Of a stretch of 64,000 nucleotides of DNA, positions 9,236 through 19,627 are shown in pieces. Both the position numbers and the translations under genes were made by a program. This stretch comes from CAJBNH01 sp964447285. GTDB taxonomy: Bacteria > Myxococcota_A > UBA9042. Where the stretch lies: NCBI GenBank assembly GCA_964447285.1, contig CAYURO010000001.1, positions 186,001 to 250,000 on the forward strand, in the 5' to 3' direction. A model generated the notes under the pieces. That model searched no databases, was not told the origin of the DNA, and saw only the letters and a program-made list of their open reading frames with translations. Numbering within the stretch: position 1 is the stretch's first letter; every line of letters starts with the position of its first letter.

Positions 9236-10453
9236 CTATCCGCGAAGGTCAGGGCTGGCAATTCCCGACGCGAGTCGGTCCTGACGGCGCTCGCGGGCGG
9301 ATGCCCGGCCCTCTGACCACCAGCCCCACACGCCGAAGGCCGTCTGCTGAGCCGTCTGCGCAAACCACAGCCCCAAGGCAAAGGCGATGGTGCGCGGTGA
9401 GTCGCCCTGAAGGCCGTAAAGACCCACCGGCATCAGCAGGAAGTACCAGAAGGATCCCACGTTTCCGGGTGAGTTGGGGATCATCATGCCGACGACCACG
9501 CAGCTCATCATCGCGTAGGCGGCAACCACGGGGATGTCGAGACCGAAGCCCCGCGCCAGGACGTAGATGCCAAATCCAGCGAGGCCCCAATACGTGATCG
9601 TCATGCCGACGAACTCGAGGATCAGCCAGGGGCTTTTGAGGATGGCCAAACCGTCGACGAAGGAGGTCACCAGGCCGATCAGCTTTTCCGCCAGACCCTT
9701 GGACACCACGCCGACCACCGCTCGCGTCGTCCGCAGCGTCCAGTCGCGCGCGACCATCGTGAGCCCCAGCGCCACCAGCGCGCCGCCGAACACCGCAAAG
9801 GCGATCCAAGCACCCAGCTCAACCTCCGGGTGGCGCGCCAGCGTCGCCGCCGGGACTTGGATCAGCACGGAGAACAGCATCAACGTGACGACCAAGCCGT
9901 CCAGCACCCGCTCGACCGCGATCGACCCCAGACCGGCGCCGAACGGCACGGACGCTTGGCCCTCCAGTGGCCGCGGTTGCACCAGCATCAGGGGACGCGC
10001 GAGCTCGCCCAGTCGCAGCGGCAGCAGAAACACCGCCATGAAGCCCACGGCACCAACGCGGTTCAGCACGCGCACCGGCACGTCGGCATAGGGCAGCAGC
10101 AGCGGCTTCCAACGAAGCACCCGCAGCCAGTGAATCACGAACAAAATCAAAGAGTACGCACCGATCGCCCACAGGTCGACCGACCAGAGCACGCTGCCGG
10201 TCTCGCTGCGTCGGTGTTGGATCGCCAGCTCTCCCGTCGCGTCGCGCCCCACCGACAGCACGCCGCCGAACAGGGCGTCGATCGGCCACGACCGCGACGA
10301 CCACCACGTGAACAGCACCCCGATCGCCAGACCGATCGCCCAACGCGCCCACGGCGGCAGCCGTCCGGTGGGCGAGGGCAGTGGCTTGCCCAGCGTCACG
10401 CGGGACGAAGCCGATGCCGAAGTGGAGTCGGGTTGGAGGGCGGGAGAGGTCAA
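9236..10453 (-). CDS. Lysylphosphatidylglycerol synthase TM / flippase-like integral membrane protein
   Basis: This 405-residue polytopic membrane protein (about eight hydrophobic helices) belongs to the LPG-synthase transmembrane / YbhN / AglD-like family. Supporting motifs are LPLRLGELARP, the ERVLDGLV helix start and PNSPGNVGSFW near residue 330, which are family hallmarks. Members are proposed to move or modify lipid-linked substrates; the MprF homologue flips aminoacylated phosphatidylglycerol, but no aminoacyl-transferase domain is present here. It sits 26 bases downstream of a nucleotide-sugar dehydrogenase and 10 bases upstream of a kinase. That context suggests a role in assembling or exporting a uronic-acid-containing glycan or glycolipid (inference). 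The N-terminus has about 40 Ser/Pro-rich residues before the first helix. Confidence 0.8.
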   Translation of the reverse strand: MTSPALQPDSTSASASSRVTLGKPLPSPTGRLPPWARWAIGLAIGVLFTWWSSRSWPIDALFGGVLSVGRDATGELAIQHRRSETGSVLWSVDLWAIGAYSLILFVIHWLRVLRWKPLLLPYADVPVRVLNRVGAVGFMAVFLLPLRLGELARPLMLVQPRPLEGQASVPFGAGLGSIAVERVLDGLVVTLMLFSVLIQVPAATLARHPEVELGAWIAFAVFGGALVALGLTMVARDWTLRTTRAVVGVVSKGLAEKLIGLVTSFVDGLAILKSPWLILEFVGMTITYWGLAGFGIYVLARGFGLDIPVVAAYAMMSCVVVGMMIPNSPGNVGSFWYFLLMPVGLYGLQGDSPRTIAFALGLWFAQTAQQTAFGVWGWWSEGRASARERRQDRLASGIASPDLRG

Positions 10454-10479
10454 GGTGCGGGCTTCCCTGGCGACGGAGC

Positions 10480-11781
10480 CTAAAGGACGTACACCTTGGC
10501 GCGCTTGCTCGTCAGCTTGCGGGTGGCGTTGCGCGAGTCGACCAGCACGTCGGTGCGAGCGCAGATGTCTTCGTAGTCGAACACCTTGTGGTCGGTGGTG
10601 ATCACGACCAAGTCGTACGACTCGAGCTTGGACAGGTCGGCGATGCTCTTGCCGGTGGCGCTCTCGTGCCGGTACTCGGGAACGTGCGGGTCAAAGTAAT
10701 CGACGTGCGCGCCCTTCTTCTCGAGCAGCTCGATGACGGTCAGCGAGGGGCTCTCGCGGTAGTCGTCGATGTCGCGCTTGTAGGCCACGCCCAGCACCAG
10801 CACCTTGGCGTTCTTCAGAGCCTTGCCGGCCTCGTTCAGCGCGTCCTGGCACAGCTGGGTCACGTGCGCGGGCATCGCGGTGTTGATCGTGTCGGCCAGT
10901 TCGATGAAGCGCGCCTGGTAGTTCAGCGTGCGCAGCTTCCAAGACAGGTACAGCGGGTCGATCGGGATGCAGTGGCCGCCCAGACCGGGACCCGGGTAGA
11001 ACGGCATGAAACCGAACGGCTTGGAGGCGGCGGCGTCGATGATCTCGAACGTGTTCAGACCGAGCTTGTGGCACATCAGCGCGAGTTCGTTGACCAAGCC
11101 GATGTTGACGGCGCGGAAGGTGTTCTCGAGCAGCTTGCTCATTTCCGCCGCGTCGGGGCTGGAGACGGGGCGCACGTCATCGATGAACAGACCGTACAAA
11201 GCCTGAACGGCGGCGCTGCAGGCTGGCGTCAGGCCGCCGACGGTCTTGGGCGTGTTCTTGACGCCGTACTTCTCGTTGCCCGGGTCGACGCGCTCTGGCG
11301 AGAAGACCACGTGGAAGTCCTGACCGGCGACCATGCCGCTGGCCTGCTCGAGCATCGGTACCATCACCTCGCGCGTGAAGCCGGGGTAGGTGGTCGACTC
11401 GAGGATGAACAGCTGCCCCTTCTTCATGAAGGGCGTGACCGACTCGACGGCCTTGACGATGTACGAGTTGTCCGGGTCGCGGGTCTTGGACAGCGGCGTG
11501 GGCACGCAGATGACGACGGCGTCGGCTTCGGCCACTTTCTCGAAGGTCGTGTAGGCGGTCAGCAAACCCTTCTGGACCAGAGGCGCCATCACCTCGGTGG
11601 GGACGTCGCCGATGTCGGAGATGCCGGCGTTGATGCGATCGACGCGAAATTTCTGGATGTCGATACCGAGCGTGCGCAGGCCGACCGACGCAATGCGGGT
11701 GGCGAGGGGCAGGCCGACATAGCCGAGGCCGACGACCGCTACGGTCGCGGTGCGCGAGCGGATCTTGTCTTGCAGGGTCAC
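10480..11781 (-). CDS. Nucleotide-sugar dehydrogenase (UDP-GlcNAc 6-dehydrogenase type)
   Basis: The 433-residue enzyme belongs to the UDP-glucose/GDP-mannose dehydrogenase family, which oxidises a sugar C6 to a carboxylate using two NAD+. It has the Rossmann motif VAVVGLGYVGLPLA near residue 14, a central helical domain with ESTTYPGF and SPERVDPGN, and the catalytic cysteine at about C271 in GPGLGGHCIPIDP. The C-terminal domain has LGVAYKRDIDDYRESP. The SPERVDPGN and IDPLYLSWK stretches are closest to WbpA/WecC-like UDP-HexNAc dehydrogenases rather than UDP-glucose dehydrogenase, but the exact sugar is not certain. It is first in the minus-strand operon with the flippase-like protein and kinase, and points to synthesis of a uronate-containing surface glycan. 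Confidence 0.9.
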   Translation of the reverse strand: MTLQDKIRSRTATVAVVGLGYVGLPLATRIASVGLRTLGIDIQKFRVDRINAGISDIGDVPTEVMAPLVQKGLLTAYTTFEKVAEADAVVICVPTPLSKTRDPDNSYIVKAVESVTPFMKKGQLFILESTTYPGFTREVMVPMLEQASGMVAGQDFHVVFSPERVDPGNEKYGVKNTPKTVGGLTPACSAAVQALYGLFIDDVRPVSSPDAAEMSKLLENTFRAVNIGLVNELALMCHKLGLNTFEIIDAAASKPFGFMPFYPGPGLGGHCIPIDPLYLSWKLRTLNYQARFIELADTINTAMPAHVTQLCQDALNEAGKALKNAKVLVLGVAYKRDIDDYRESPSLTVIELLEKKGAHVDYFDPHVPEYRHESATGKSIADLSKLESYDLVVITTDHKVFDYEDICARTDVLVDSRNATRKLTSKRAKVYVL

Positions 11782-12157
11782 GGCGGGCTCCGATGCCGGG
11801 CAGGGGAAGGTTGGGGGGGAGAGGTGAACACTGGGCCCGGGCGAGGGCAGGAATGGTACGGGCGCGCCGGGAAAGGGTCAATGTCGAACGGGGGCTGCAT
11901 CGCCCCAATCCAGAACCGCCCGGTCCCGCGGACTTCGCAGCGATCGTTTGACACTGGCCCGGGTTGGGTCTAGATCGCGCGCCCGGTCCGCCTTTTCCGG
12001 CTGTGGACCCCAACTCCTGCACTCCGCCGGTCCGACGCGCCGACTCCCGCACAAGCCACCTCGCCCGCCTCGTGTCGATCCGGACGCGAACGGTTGGCTG
12101 TGATGCCGCTGCGAGCCGACCACGGTCTTTGGGGTGCCTCGGGAATCGGAGCCGAAC
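11782..12157. other. Intergenic region between divergent dehydrogenase operon and rdgC
   Basis: This 376-base gap contains no convincing coding sequence. It separates two divergent transcription units, so it should hold both promoters. One good candidate on the plus strand is described separately (11948-11976). Its first 100 bases are G-rich on the plus strand, and I see no terminator-like hairpin or RNA gene. Confidence 0.6.
11948..11976 (+). promoter_or_regulatory. Candidate promoter upstream of rdgC
   Basis: A perfect TTGACA (11948-11953) is followed after 17 bases by TAGATC (11971-11976), a weak -10 match. It lies about 180 bases upstream of the rdgC-like start. This is the best-looking -35 box in the gap, but the weak -10 keeps confidence low. 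Confidence 0.3.
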
Positions 12158-12781
12158 ATGGGTCTGGTCAACGGCACTATCAGCTACATGCGCTTCGTTG
12201 CGAACGGCGTGCCCGACGCGTTCGAGGAGGCCTACTGCGCCGCTTTGCGCGAGCACCGCTTCCACGAGATCGACCCGAACACCGACCTGGAGCGGTCGAC
12301 CGGCTGGGTGCAGTTCGAAGACGCGTTCTCCAGCGACTGGGACCCGGGCACGTTCGTCACACCCAGCGGCCACGTGTTGCTGCGGTTGCGCGTCGATACC
12401 CTCAAGATCCCCGCAGTGACACTGAAGGCCTACGTCGAGCAGGCCGCCCGTGAGCGGTGCGCCGCTGACAAGCGCGACAAGCTGATCCGCCGCGAGCTCG
12501 ACGTGCTGAAGCTGGAGGTCAAGAAGGGCCTGCGCAAACGCAGCCTGCCGCGGATGCAGCTGCTCGAGGTGTGCTGGACGATTGCCACCGGCGAGGTACG
12601 GCTGATGTCGACGTCGCGGGCGGCGGCCACCCTGTTCGTCGAGAGCTTCGAGAAGACGTTCCACCAGGAGCTCAAGCCCGTAGGTCTGCTGAGCGTGCTG
12701 TGGTTGCGCGGCATGGAAGACGCTGAGATCGAGCATCTGGCCGGTCTGGACCCCGAGCCCTTCCATCTGGCGCGCGTCTGA
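12158..12781 (+). CDS. rdgC: Short RdgC-family recombination-associated protein
   Basis: RdgC binds double-stranded DNA as a ring and limits RecA activity in Proteobacteria. This protein has 207 residues, shorter than the ~300-residue E. coli form but like the short homologues I know from Myxococcota. It begins MGLVNGTISYMRF, has a 'GWVQFEDAF' segment, a LRLRVDTLKIPA strand and helix, a basic stretch (KKGLRKRSLPRMQ) and a final ATLFVESFEKTFHQEL helix, all in family order. The start ATG 12158 has GGAG six bases upstream; a GTG at 12134 is possible. A small conserved gene follows after 37 bases. The gene name is assigned by pattern recognition of the family, not by a search. Confidence 0.65.
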   Translation: MGLVNGTISYMRFVANGVPDAFEEAYCAALREHRFHEIDPNTDLERSTGWVQFEDAFSSDWDPGTFVTPSGHVLLRLRVDTLKIPAVTLKAYVEQAARERCAADKRDKLIRRELDVLKLEVKKGLRKRSLPRMQLLEVCWTIATGEVRLMSTSRAAATLFVESFEKTFHQELKPVGLLSVLWLRGMEDAEIEHLAGLDPEPFHLARV

Positions 12782-12818
12782 GCCGCCCCCCCAAGTCTGG
12801 ACCGTGAAGGAGCCACCG

Positions 12819-13334
12819 ATGGCCGAGACCAGCCGCGAGAGATACGCCTTTCTGGGACGCGAGTTCCTGACTTGGCTGTGGTATGAGTCCGCCCACAACA
12901 ACAGCCGCGTGCAAACCGACACGTTTGGCGCCGTGCAGGTCGAATTCGGCCAGCGACTGACGCTCGAGACCGGCGGCAACGTGCGCGAGGGCAGCACGGT
13001 GCAGGCCGACGCGCCGACGGAAACCGAAGAAGCGCGAACGGCGCTGCGCACGGGCAAGAAGGTCTCGCGGGCGCGGCTGATCCTCGAGGTCGCCGACAAG
13101 CACTACGAGCTGGGTATCGACGCCGAGACGCTGACGCTGTCGCAGCTGAAGCTGCCGGTCGTGTCGGGCGGCGAGGACCTGTGGCGCATCGAGGAGCGGC
13201 TGAAGCTGCTCGACGAGGTCGAGGCCATCATCGACGAGCTGTATGTCGCGTTTGTGCGGCTGCGGCGTGACGAAGAGGCTTGGGGACGCGTGCGCGAAGC
13301 CATGCGCGAGTGGGTGCTCGAGGTTCCGGCGTAA
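12819..13334 (+). CDS. Conserved hypothetical protein, likely RdgC partner
   Basis: This 171-residue protein starts MAETSRERYAFLGREFLTW from an ATG with AAGGAG six bases upstream. The FLGREFLTWLWYES opening followed by a beta-rich middle and a helical, Glu-rich C-terminus (DEVEAIIDELYVAFVRLR) resembles a small protein I associate with short rdgC genes in myxobacteria. No catalytic motif is visible and there is no signal peptide or membrane segment, so it is probably cytoplasmic. It lies 37 bases downstream of rdgC and 21 bases upstream of the MBOAT gene on the same strand. A role alongside RdgC in DNA metabolism is inferred only from adjacency. Confidence 0.65.
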   Translation: MAETSRERYAFLGREFLTWLWYESAHNNSRVQTDTFGAVQVEFGQRLTLETGGNVREGSTVQADAPTETEEARTALRTGKKVSRARLILEVADKHYELGIDAETLTLSQLKLPVVSGGEDLWRIEERLKLLDEVEAIIDELYVAFVRLRRDEEAWGRVREAMREWVLEVPA

Positions 13335-13355
13335 GCGTTCGGGAGAAGTCCGGCC

Positions 13356-14786
13356 GTGCTCTTCAACAGCGTGCTCTATCTCGTGTTTCTGACCGTGGCG
13401 GTGGCCGGATCATGGCTGCTGCTGCGAGCGGGCATGCTGCGCGTATTGTTCCTGTTCCTGGCCAGCTGCCTGTTCTACATGGCATGGAACCCGGTGTTCA
13501 TCCTGCTGATTTTGGGGTCGACTGTCATCGACTTCACGCTCGCCCGGTGGATCGCCGCGACTGCGCCAGAGCGGCCCGGCAAGCGCAAGGCGCTGATGCT
13601 CGCCAGCATCGGCATGAACCTGACGCTGCTTGGGTATTTCAAGTACCTGAATTTCTTCGCACAGAACGTCGCGGCCGCGCTGACCGGGCTGGGGCTTCAG
13701 ACGCACATTCCGGTGTGGGACATCGTGCTGCCGGTGGGCATCTCGTTCTACACGTTCCAAACGATGAGCTACACCATCGACGTGTACCGGCGTGAGATCC
13801 CCGCCGAGAAGTCGCTGTTGCGGTTCGCCCTGTTCAGCACGTTCTTTCCGCAGCTGGTCGCCGGGCCAATCGTGCGCGCCCATATCTTCCTGCCGCAGCT
13901 TCATGCCGGCCCCAAGCTGGACCGCGACCGCGTGTCAGAGGGGCTGTACCGCATCGCCCGCGGCTTGGTGAAGAAGGTGGTGGTTGCCGACTTCCTGGCA
14001 GTCAATCTGGTCGACCGCGTGTTTTCGAACCCGGGCGTCTACTCCTCGACCGAGATTCTGGTGGGCCTCTACGCCTATACCATGCAGATCTACTGCGACT
14101 TTTCGGGCTACACCGACGTCGCTGTCGGGTCGGCGGCGCTGCTGGGCTACACGCTGCCCGAAAACTTCAATCGTCCGTACCGCGCCACGTCGGTCGCCGA
14201 CTTCTGGCGTCGCTGGCACATCACGCTGTCGACTTGGCTGCGCTATTACGTGTTCTTCCCGCTGGGCGGCTCGCGCGGGTCGGTCTGGCGCGCCCACCGC
14301 AACACCTTCATCACGTTTGTGCTGATCGGGCTGTGGCACGGCGCCAACTGGACGTTTGTGCTGTATGGCGTGGTTCACGCGTTCGCCGTCATGATCAACC
14401 GCGTGCAGCACCGCCACAAGCCCAAATCCTTCGACCAGCAGGCGCAACCGTGGCACCAGACGCTGTGGAAGGTCGTGTTGACGTTCCACTTTGTCGTGTT
14501 CGCGCGCATCCTGTTCCGTGCACCGGGACTGGATGAGGCTTGGAACCTCGCGGGCTCGCTCTTCACCCAAGGGTGGGGCTTTGCCCGCATCGACACGTTG
14601 ACGTGGTTGATTCTGTTGGGTTCTTTCGCGATCCATTTCAGCTCGCCCAACCTGTCTGGCCGCCTGCACAAGGACTTCGTCCGCCTGCCCGCCTATGCGC
14701 AGGGCATGGTGCTCGCGTTGCTGGGTGCTGCCATGAGCTCCGTTGCCGAGACCGAGGTCGTGCCCTTCATCTACTTCCAGTTCTAA
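13356..14786 (+). CDS. MBOAT-family O-acyltransferase (AlgI-like)
   Basis: This 476-residue polytopic membrane protein matches the AlgI/DltB branch of membrane-bound O-acyltransferases, which pass acetyl groups across the membrane to glycan-modifying partners. Recognised stretches are LGYFKYLNFF, VGISFYTFQTMSYTIDVYR, FPQLVAGPIVRA, the DFWRRWHITLSTWLR block and the conserved histidine in LIGLWHGANWTF (about residue 327). The length equals AlgI-type proteins. The start is GTG 13356 with GGGAGAAG upstream. The SGNH protein directly downstream (41 bases) is the usual kind of partner, as with AlgI-AlgJ/AlgX, so the pair probably O-acetylates an exported polysaccharide or other envelope glycan. Confidence 0.92.
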   Translation: MLFNSVLYLVFLTVAVAGSWLLLRAGMLRVLFLFLASCLFYMAWNPVFILLILGSTVIDFTLARWIAATAPERPGKRKALMLASIGMNLTLLGYFKYLNFFAQNVAAALTGLGLQTHIPVWDIVLPVGISFYTFQTMSYTIDVYRREIPAEKSLLRFALFSTFFPQLVAGPIVRAHIFLPQLHAGPKLDRDRVSEGLYRIARGLVKKVVVADFLAVNLVDRVFSNPGVYSSTEILVGLYAYTMQIYCDFSGYTDVAVGSAALLGYTLPENFNRPYRATSVADFWRRWHITLSTWLRYYVFFPLGGSRGSVWRAHRNTFITFVLIGLWHGANWTFVLYGVVHAFAVMINRVQHRHKPKSFDQQAQPWHQTLWKVVLTFHFVVFARILFRAPGLDEAWNLAGSLFTQGWGFARIDTLTWLILLGSFAIHFSSPNLSGRLHKDFVRLPAYAQGMVLALLGAAMSSVAETEVVPFIYFQF

Positions 14787-14826
14787 GCCTTTTCGCTCCA
14801 GGCCGGCCGCGTCGGCCCTGAGGACC

Positions 14827-16440
14827 ATGACCGCCCGCACCGAAGCACCGCAGACTCCGCGCGCCGCGCCACCGTCCCCTGGGCCCGTCCTGCCGTGGGG
14901 CGCCCTTGGGCACTTGGCCACCGTCGTCGCCATTCTGTCTGCGGTCAGCTTGGTCCCCTATCTCGATGCCCGACTCGAGGACTACCGCTATTGGGATCGG
15001 GTCGACGCCAGCCCGCTGCTGCGAGCGGCTACTTTCACGCCGCCGCCCCAACCCGAAGCTGCGTTGCTGGCCGGAATGCCGGTTGCGAAAGACGACGACG
15101 AGGGGGAGATCTCGGGTGACGACCTGGACAATCTGGCCGGTGTCGCCGTCCCGGGAGGCAAGGCCGGGGCGCTGCCGACCGGGGGCGAGAACGTGGTCGG
15201 GCAGCCTCTCGATCTGGCCGACGCTGGCACGCTGACGGCCCCCGGACACCACGTGGCTGGTGCCACCGCCGAGGGACCGCTCGACATCGAGCCCAAGGCG
15301 TTTGGCGACCAGAAGGTGTGGCTCGAAGACCCGCAGGCCACGCTGGACCCGTTTTTCCGGGGCCTGGTCGAGCTTGCGCAGGGCCGCAGAACCCACGTCC
15401 GTATCGCCCACTACGGTGACTCGCACACCGCCAACGACGGCATCACCCACGTGGTTCGCCAGCTGCTGCAGCGTCGGTTCGGCGACGGCGGCCACGGTTT
15501 CACGCTGGTCGAGGGCCGCACCCAGTGGTACGTGCACAAGGGCATCAAGCGCACATCGGCGGGCGGCTGGGTGCTCGTCAACTTCCTGACAGGCAACGCG
15601 AAAGACGGCGCATACGGCTATGGTGGCGTGGCCGCGGACGGCAATCCGGGCGCCACCTTTGGCCTGGCGACCGTGCCCAAGCACCCGGCCAGCCGTATGA
15701 CGCTGTATTACCGAAGTCGGGGAAGGGCGACGATCACCGCGACCCTGAACAAGAAGGCTCTGGCGCCGCTGGAGATCGACACCGCGTCCGGCACGGACGG
15801 CAGCTACACTTGGACGGCACCCGACGGCGCGCAGGCGATGCAGTGGCGGGTCAAGGCCGGCCGCGTGCGCGTGTACGGCGGGGCGCTCGAGCGGGACAGG
15901 GGGCTGATCTACGACAGCTTGGGGGAGGTCGGCGCACGCGGCACCCGCTGGCTGAATGCGGATGTCAAGCATCTGGAGGGTCAGATGCGTGACCGTCCGG
16001 TGGACCTGCTGATCCTCAACTATGGCGGCAACGAGCGCACGGACAAGCTGAGCGAGGCCGAGTACTTGGACCAGATGAAGCAGTCGGTGGCCCGGATGCG
16101 CGCCGGTCATCCCCAAGGTGCGTGCTTGCTGCTGGGGCCCGGCGACCACGGCGTCAAGCGGCGCGGCAAGGTCGTCAGCGACGCCACCGTTTGGAAGATC
16201 AACCAGTGGCAGAAGAAGTTGGCCGGTGACGTGGGCTGCGGCTACTTCGACGCCATCGCGCTGATGGGAGGTCAGGGCTCGATGGGACGCTGGGTGTCGG
16301 CGGGGCTTGGCTGGGCGGACTATTCGCACTTCACGCCGCGGGGCGAGCAGGCGATGGGCGTCGGGATCTACCGGGCACTGCTCAAGGGCCTCGAGCAGCA
16401 CCTGCAGCGCGTCAAAGGCACCACCGCCAGGGCGGATTGA
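14827..16440 (+). CDS. SGNH-hydrolase-like membrane-anchored protein
   Basis: This 537-residue protein has one N-terminal transmembrane segment (about residues 27-46), a poorly conserved Asp/Gly-rich stretch, and an SGNH catalytic domain from about residue 190. It contains the block-I motif AHYGDSHT, an asparagine block ILNYGGNE and a C-terminal DYSHFTPRG (DxxH), so the Ser, Gly, Asn and Asp-His positions are all present. It should act outside the inner membrane as an esterase or acetyltransferase, most likely taking acetyl groups from the MBOAT protein encoded just upstream. The start ATG 14827 precedes the membrane segment directly; the open frame extends upstream only over the MBOAT stop. 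It converges with an SGNH paralogue 15 bases away. Confidence 0.8.
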   Translation: MTARTEAPQTPRAAPPSPGPVLPWGALGHLATVVAILSAVSLVPYLDARLEDYRYWDRVDASPLLRAATFTPPPQPEAALLAGMPVAKDDDEGEISGDDLDNLAGVAVPGGKAGALPTGGENVVGQPLDLADAGTLTAPGHHVAGATAEGPLDIEPKAFGDQKVWLEDPQATLDPFFRGLVELAQGRRTHVRIAHYGDSHTANDGITHVVRQLLQRRFGDGGHGFTLVEGRTQWYVHKGIKRTSAGGWVLVNFLTGNAKDGAYGYGGVAADGNPGATFGLATVPKHPASRMTLYYRSRGRATITATLNKKALAPLEIDTASGTDGSYTWTAPDGAQAMQWRVKAGRVRVYGGALERDRGLIYDSLGEVGARGTRWLNADVKHLEGQMRDRPVDLLILNYGGNERTDKLSEAEYLDQMKQSVARMRAGHPQGACLLLGPGDHGVKRRGKVVSDATVWKINQWQKKLAGDVGCGYFDAIALMGGQGSMGRWVSAGLGWADYSHFTPRGEQAMGVGIYRALLKGLEQHLQRVKGTTARAD

Positions 16441-16455
16441 GCCGTGGACGCGGTT

Positions 16456-17841
16456 CTACCGGTGACCCTTTGCGGCCGGCCGCTTGGCCTTCTTCGCGGG
16501 TCGCGCTTTCGGCTGTACCGGCGCGCGTTTCTGCTTGTGCGCGGCGGACTTCTTGCGCGCCACGCCGTAGTCCTTCATCAGCGCGTAGTGGAACAGCTCG
16601 GCCATCCACGGATAGCCTTTGCGCGTCAGGTGCACGTCGTCTGAGCTGCCCAGCCCCGCCTTTTGCCACTCGACCATGGACCCCGGGCCGCCCATGGCCG
16701 CCACAGAGTCCCACCAGCCGCACCCAAGCTCCTCCGCCGCCTGTCGGGAGGCCGCAATCACCGCAGGCGTCCGTGTCATGGGGCGACGGGTGCCATCGGC
16801 TTCCTTGCTCAGCCGGTCGGTTGGGCCGACCAGCACGCACGCCGCGGTCGGTCGCGCTTCCCTCAGGCGGGTCAGGACCTTGCGCCATGTCTCCAGGTAC
16901 GCATCGATCGGCTGTCCCTCATCGCCCACCGCGTTGGTGCCGTAGGCGAGCACGACAAGGTCGGGGCGGCGGTCGTTCAGCATCGCGCGCCACGTGTCCT
17001 CGCTCCAGTGCAGCATCACTTCGGCGTTCATGCCGGGGATGCCCAGTTGGTCCACGATCACGCCTGGCTGACGGCGGTCGAACGCAAGGCCGTAGACGGT
17101 CACGGGACCCGTACCTGCGGGAGCGATGCGAACCGCATGGCCTCCGTCCGTCACCCGCCACCCGAGCTTTCGTACACGAGATTCGGTGTCCCGGGTGGCG
17201 ACCACGTGGACCTTGCCATCGATGTCCACCAACAGGTCGCCACCTTGGGGAGTACCCCGCACCCACAGATCGATCTGTCCCACGCGGCGGCCGTGGGTGT
17301 TGTCTTCCGTGGTTCGCACCAAGGCGAAGTCGGCGGGGTCCGCGCTGGTCATCGTCAGTCCAGCCAGGCCGAAGTCCCCCGTCGTCTCAGGGTTGGTGGT
17401 CTTGTAGCGCTCGACCACCCAGCCCTTGCTGGCGTCGACGTTGATGTCCTGATGGCGGTAGCCGGCGTGCCACTTGGCCGGGAACACAAACCCGTGGCCC
17501 GCGTCGCCGTAGCGGTCCTGCAGGACCCGCCGGACCTCGCCCGTCCACAGGTCAGCCGCGGTGTGCGAAGCGCCGTAAAAGGCGATGCGGGCTTGACCTT
17601 TGCCCCTTGCGGCCCGCTTCACCGCCTTGAACCAAGGGTCCAGCGCCGCTTGCGATGGGTCGATGATCTCGATGGCCTTGCCGGGGCGTCCTTGGGGGTC
17701 CGGGGGCTGCAGGGGCGTGACCGCTGTCGCTGGAGCCGCAAGCCACGCACACGCGCACGTCAGGCCCCAGACGGCAAGGCGAAAGGTCGGGGTGGCGCGA
17801 TACGGGGCGTGGCGGGCGGGCTCAGTCATCGTGTGCTGCAT
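16456..17841 (-). CDS. Secreted SGNH-like paralogue with GAS in place of GDS
   Basis: This 461-residue protein is a paralogue of the convergent neighbour: both share an ALDPWFK/TLDPFFR lead-in, an (F/H)YG.SHTA block I, a GDxGHGF segment and a GSM.......GLG......H.T..G C-terminus. Here block I reads FYGASHTA, so the usual Asp before the nucleophile Ser is Ala, while the asparagine block (LAYGTNA) and DDVHLTRKG (DxxH) are kept. A signal peptide (RLAVWGLTCACAWLAAPATA) indicates export. The last ~35 residues are Lys/Ala/Pro-rich, a basic tail that could bind acidic glycan or DNA (inference). The start is ATG 17841, with ATG 17829 as alternative; neither has a strong ribosome site. It may modify the same glycan as the MBOAT pair. 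Confidence 0.75.
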   Translation of the reverse strand: MQHTMTEPARHAPYRATPTFRLAVWGLTCACAWLAAPATAVTPLQPPDPQGRPGKAIEIIDPSQAALDPWFKAVKRAARGKGQARIAFYGASHTAADLWTGEVRRVLQDRYGDAGHGFVFPAKWHAGYRHQDINVDASKGWVVERYKTTNPETTGDFGLAGLTMTSADPADFALVRTTEDNTHGRRVGQIDLWVRGTPQGGDLLVDIDGKVHVVATRDTESRVRKLGWRVTDGGHAVRIAPAGTGPVTVYGLAFDRRQPGVIVDQLGIPGMNAEVMLHWSEDTWRAMLNDRRPDLVVLAYGTNAVGDEGQPIDAYLETWRKVLTRLREARPTAACVLVGPTDRLSKEADGTRRPMTRTPAVIAASRQAAEELGCGWWDSVAAMGGPGSMVEWQKAGLGSSDDVHLTRKGYPWMAELFHYALMKDYGVARKKSAAHKQKRAPVQPKARPAKKAKRPAAKGHR

Positions 17842-17911
17842 AGCATCCCGGATCGGCCTGCGCCAAGAAACCGTCCGGGTGTCGCTCCACATGCCTGAAA
17901 CACTTGACGGA

Positions 17912-19474
<1,563 letters not shown>

Positions 19475-19627
19475 GGGTGTACCTCCCGAAGGGGTCGCGC
19501 GGCGCGGCGGAACGTCGGGTCGCGGGTGTCAGGCACGAAAGGACGCGCACCCCGACAGAGCAAGGGCCGTCAGCGGGCTGCTGAGCCACCGGTCGCACTG
19601 CACGTCGAAGTCCGCAAGGTGGCGCGA

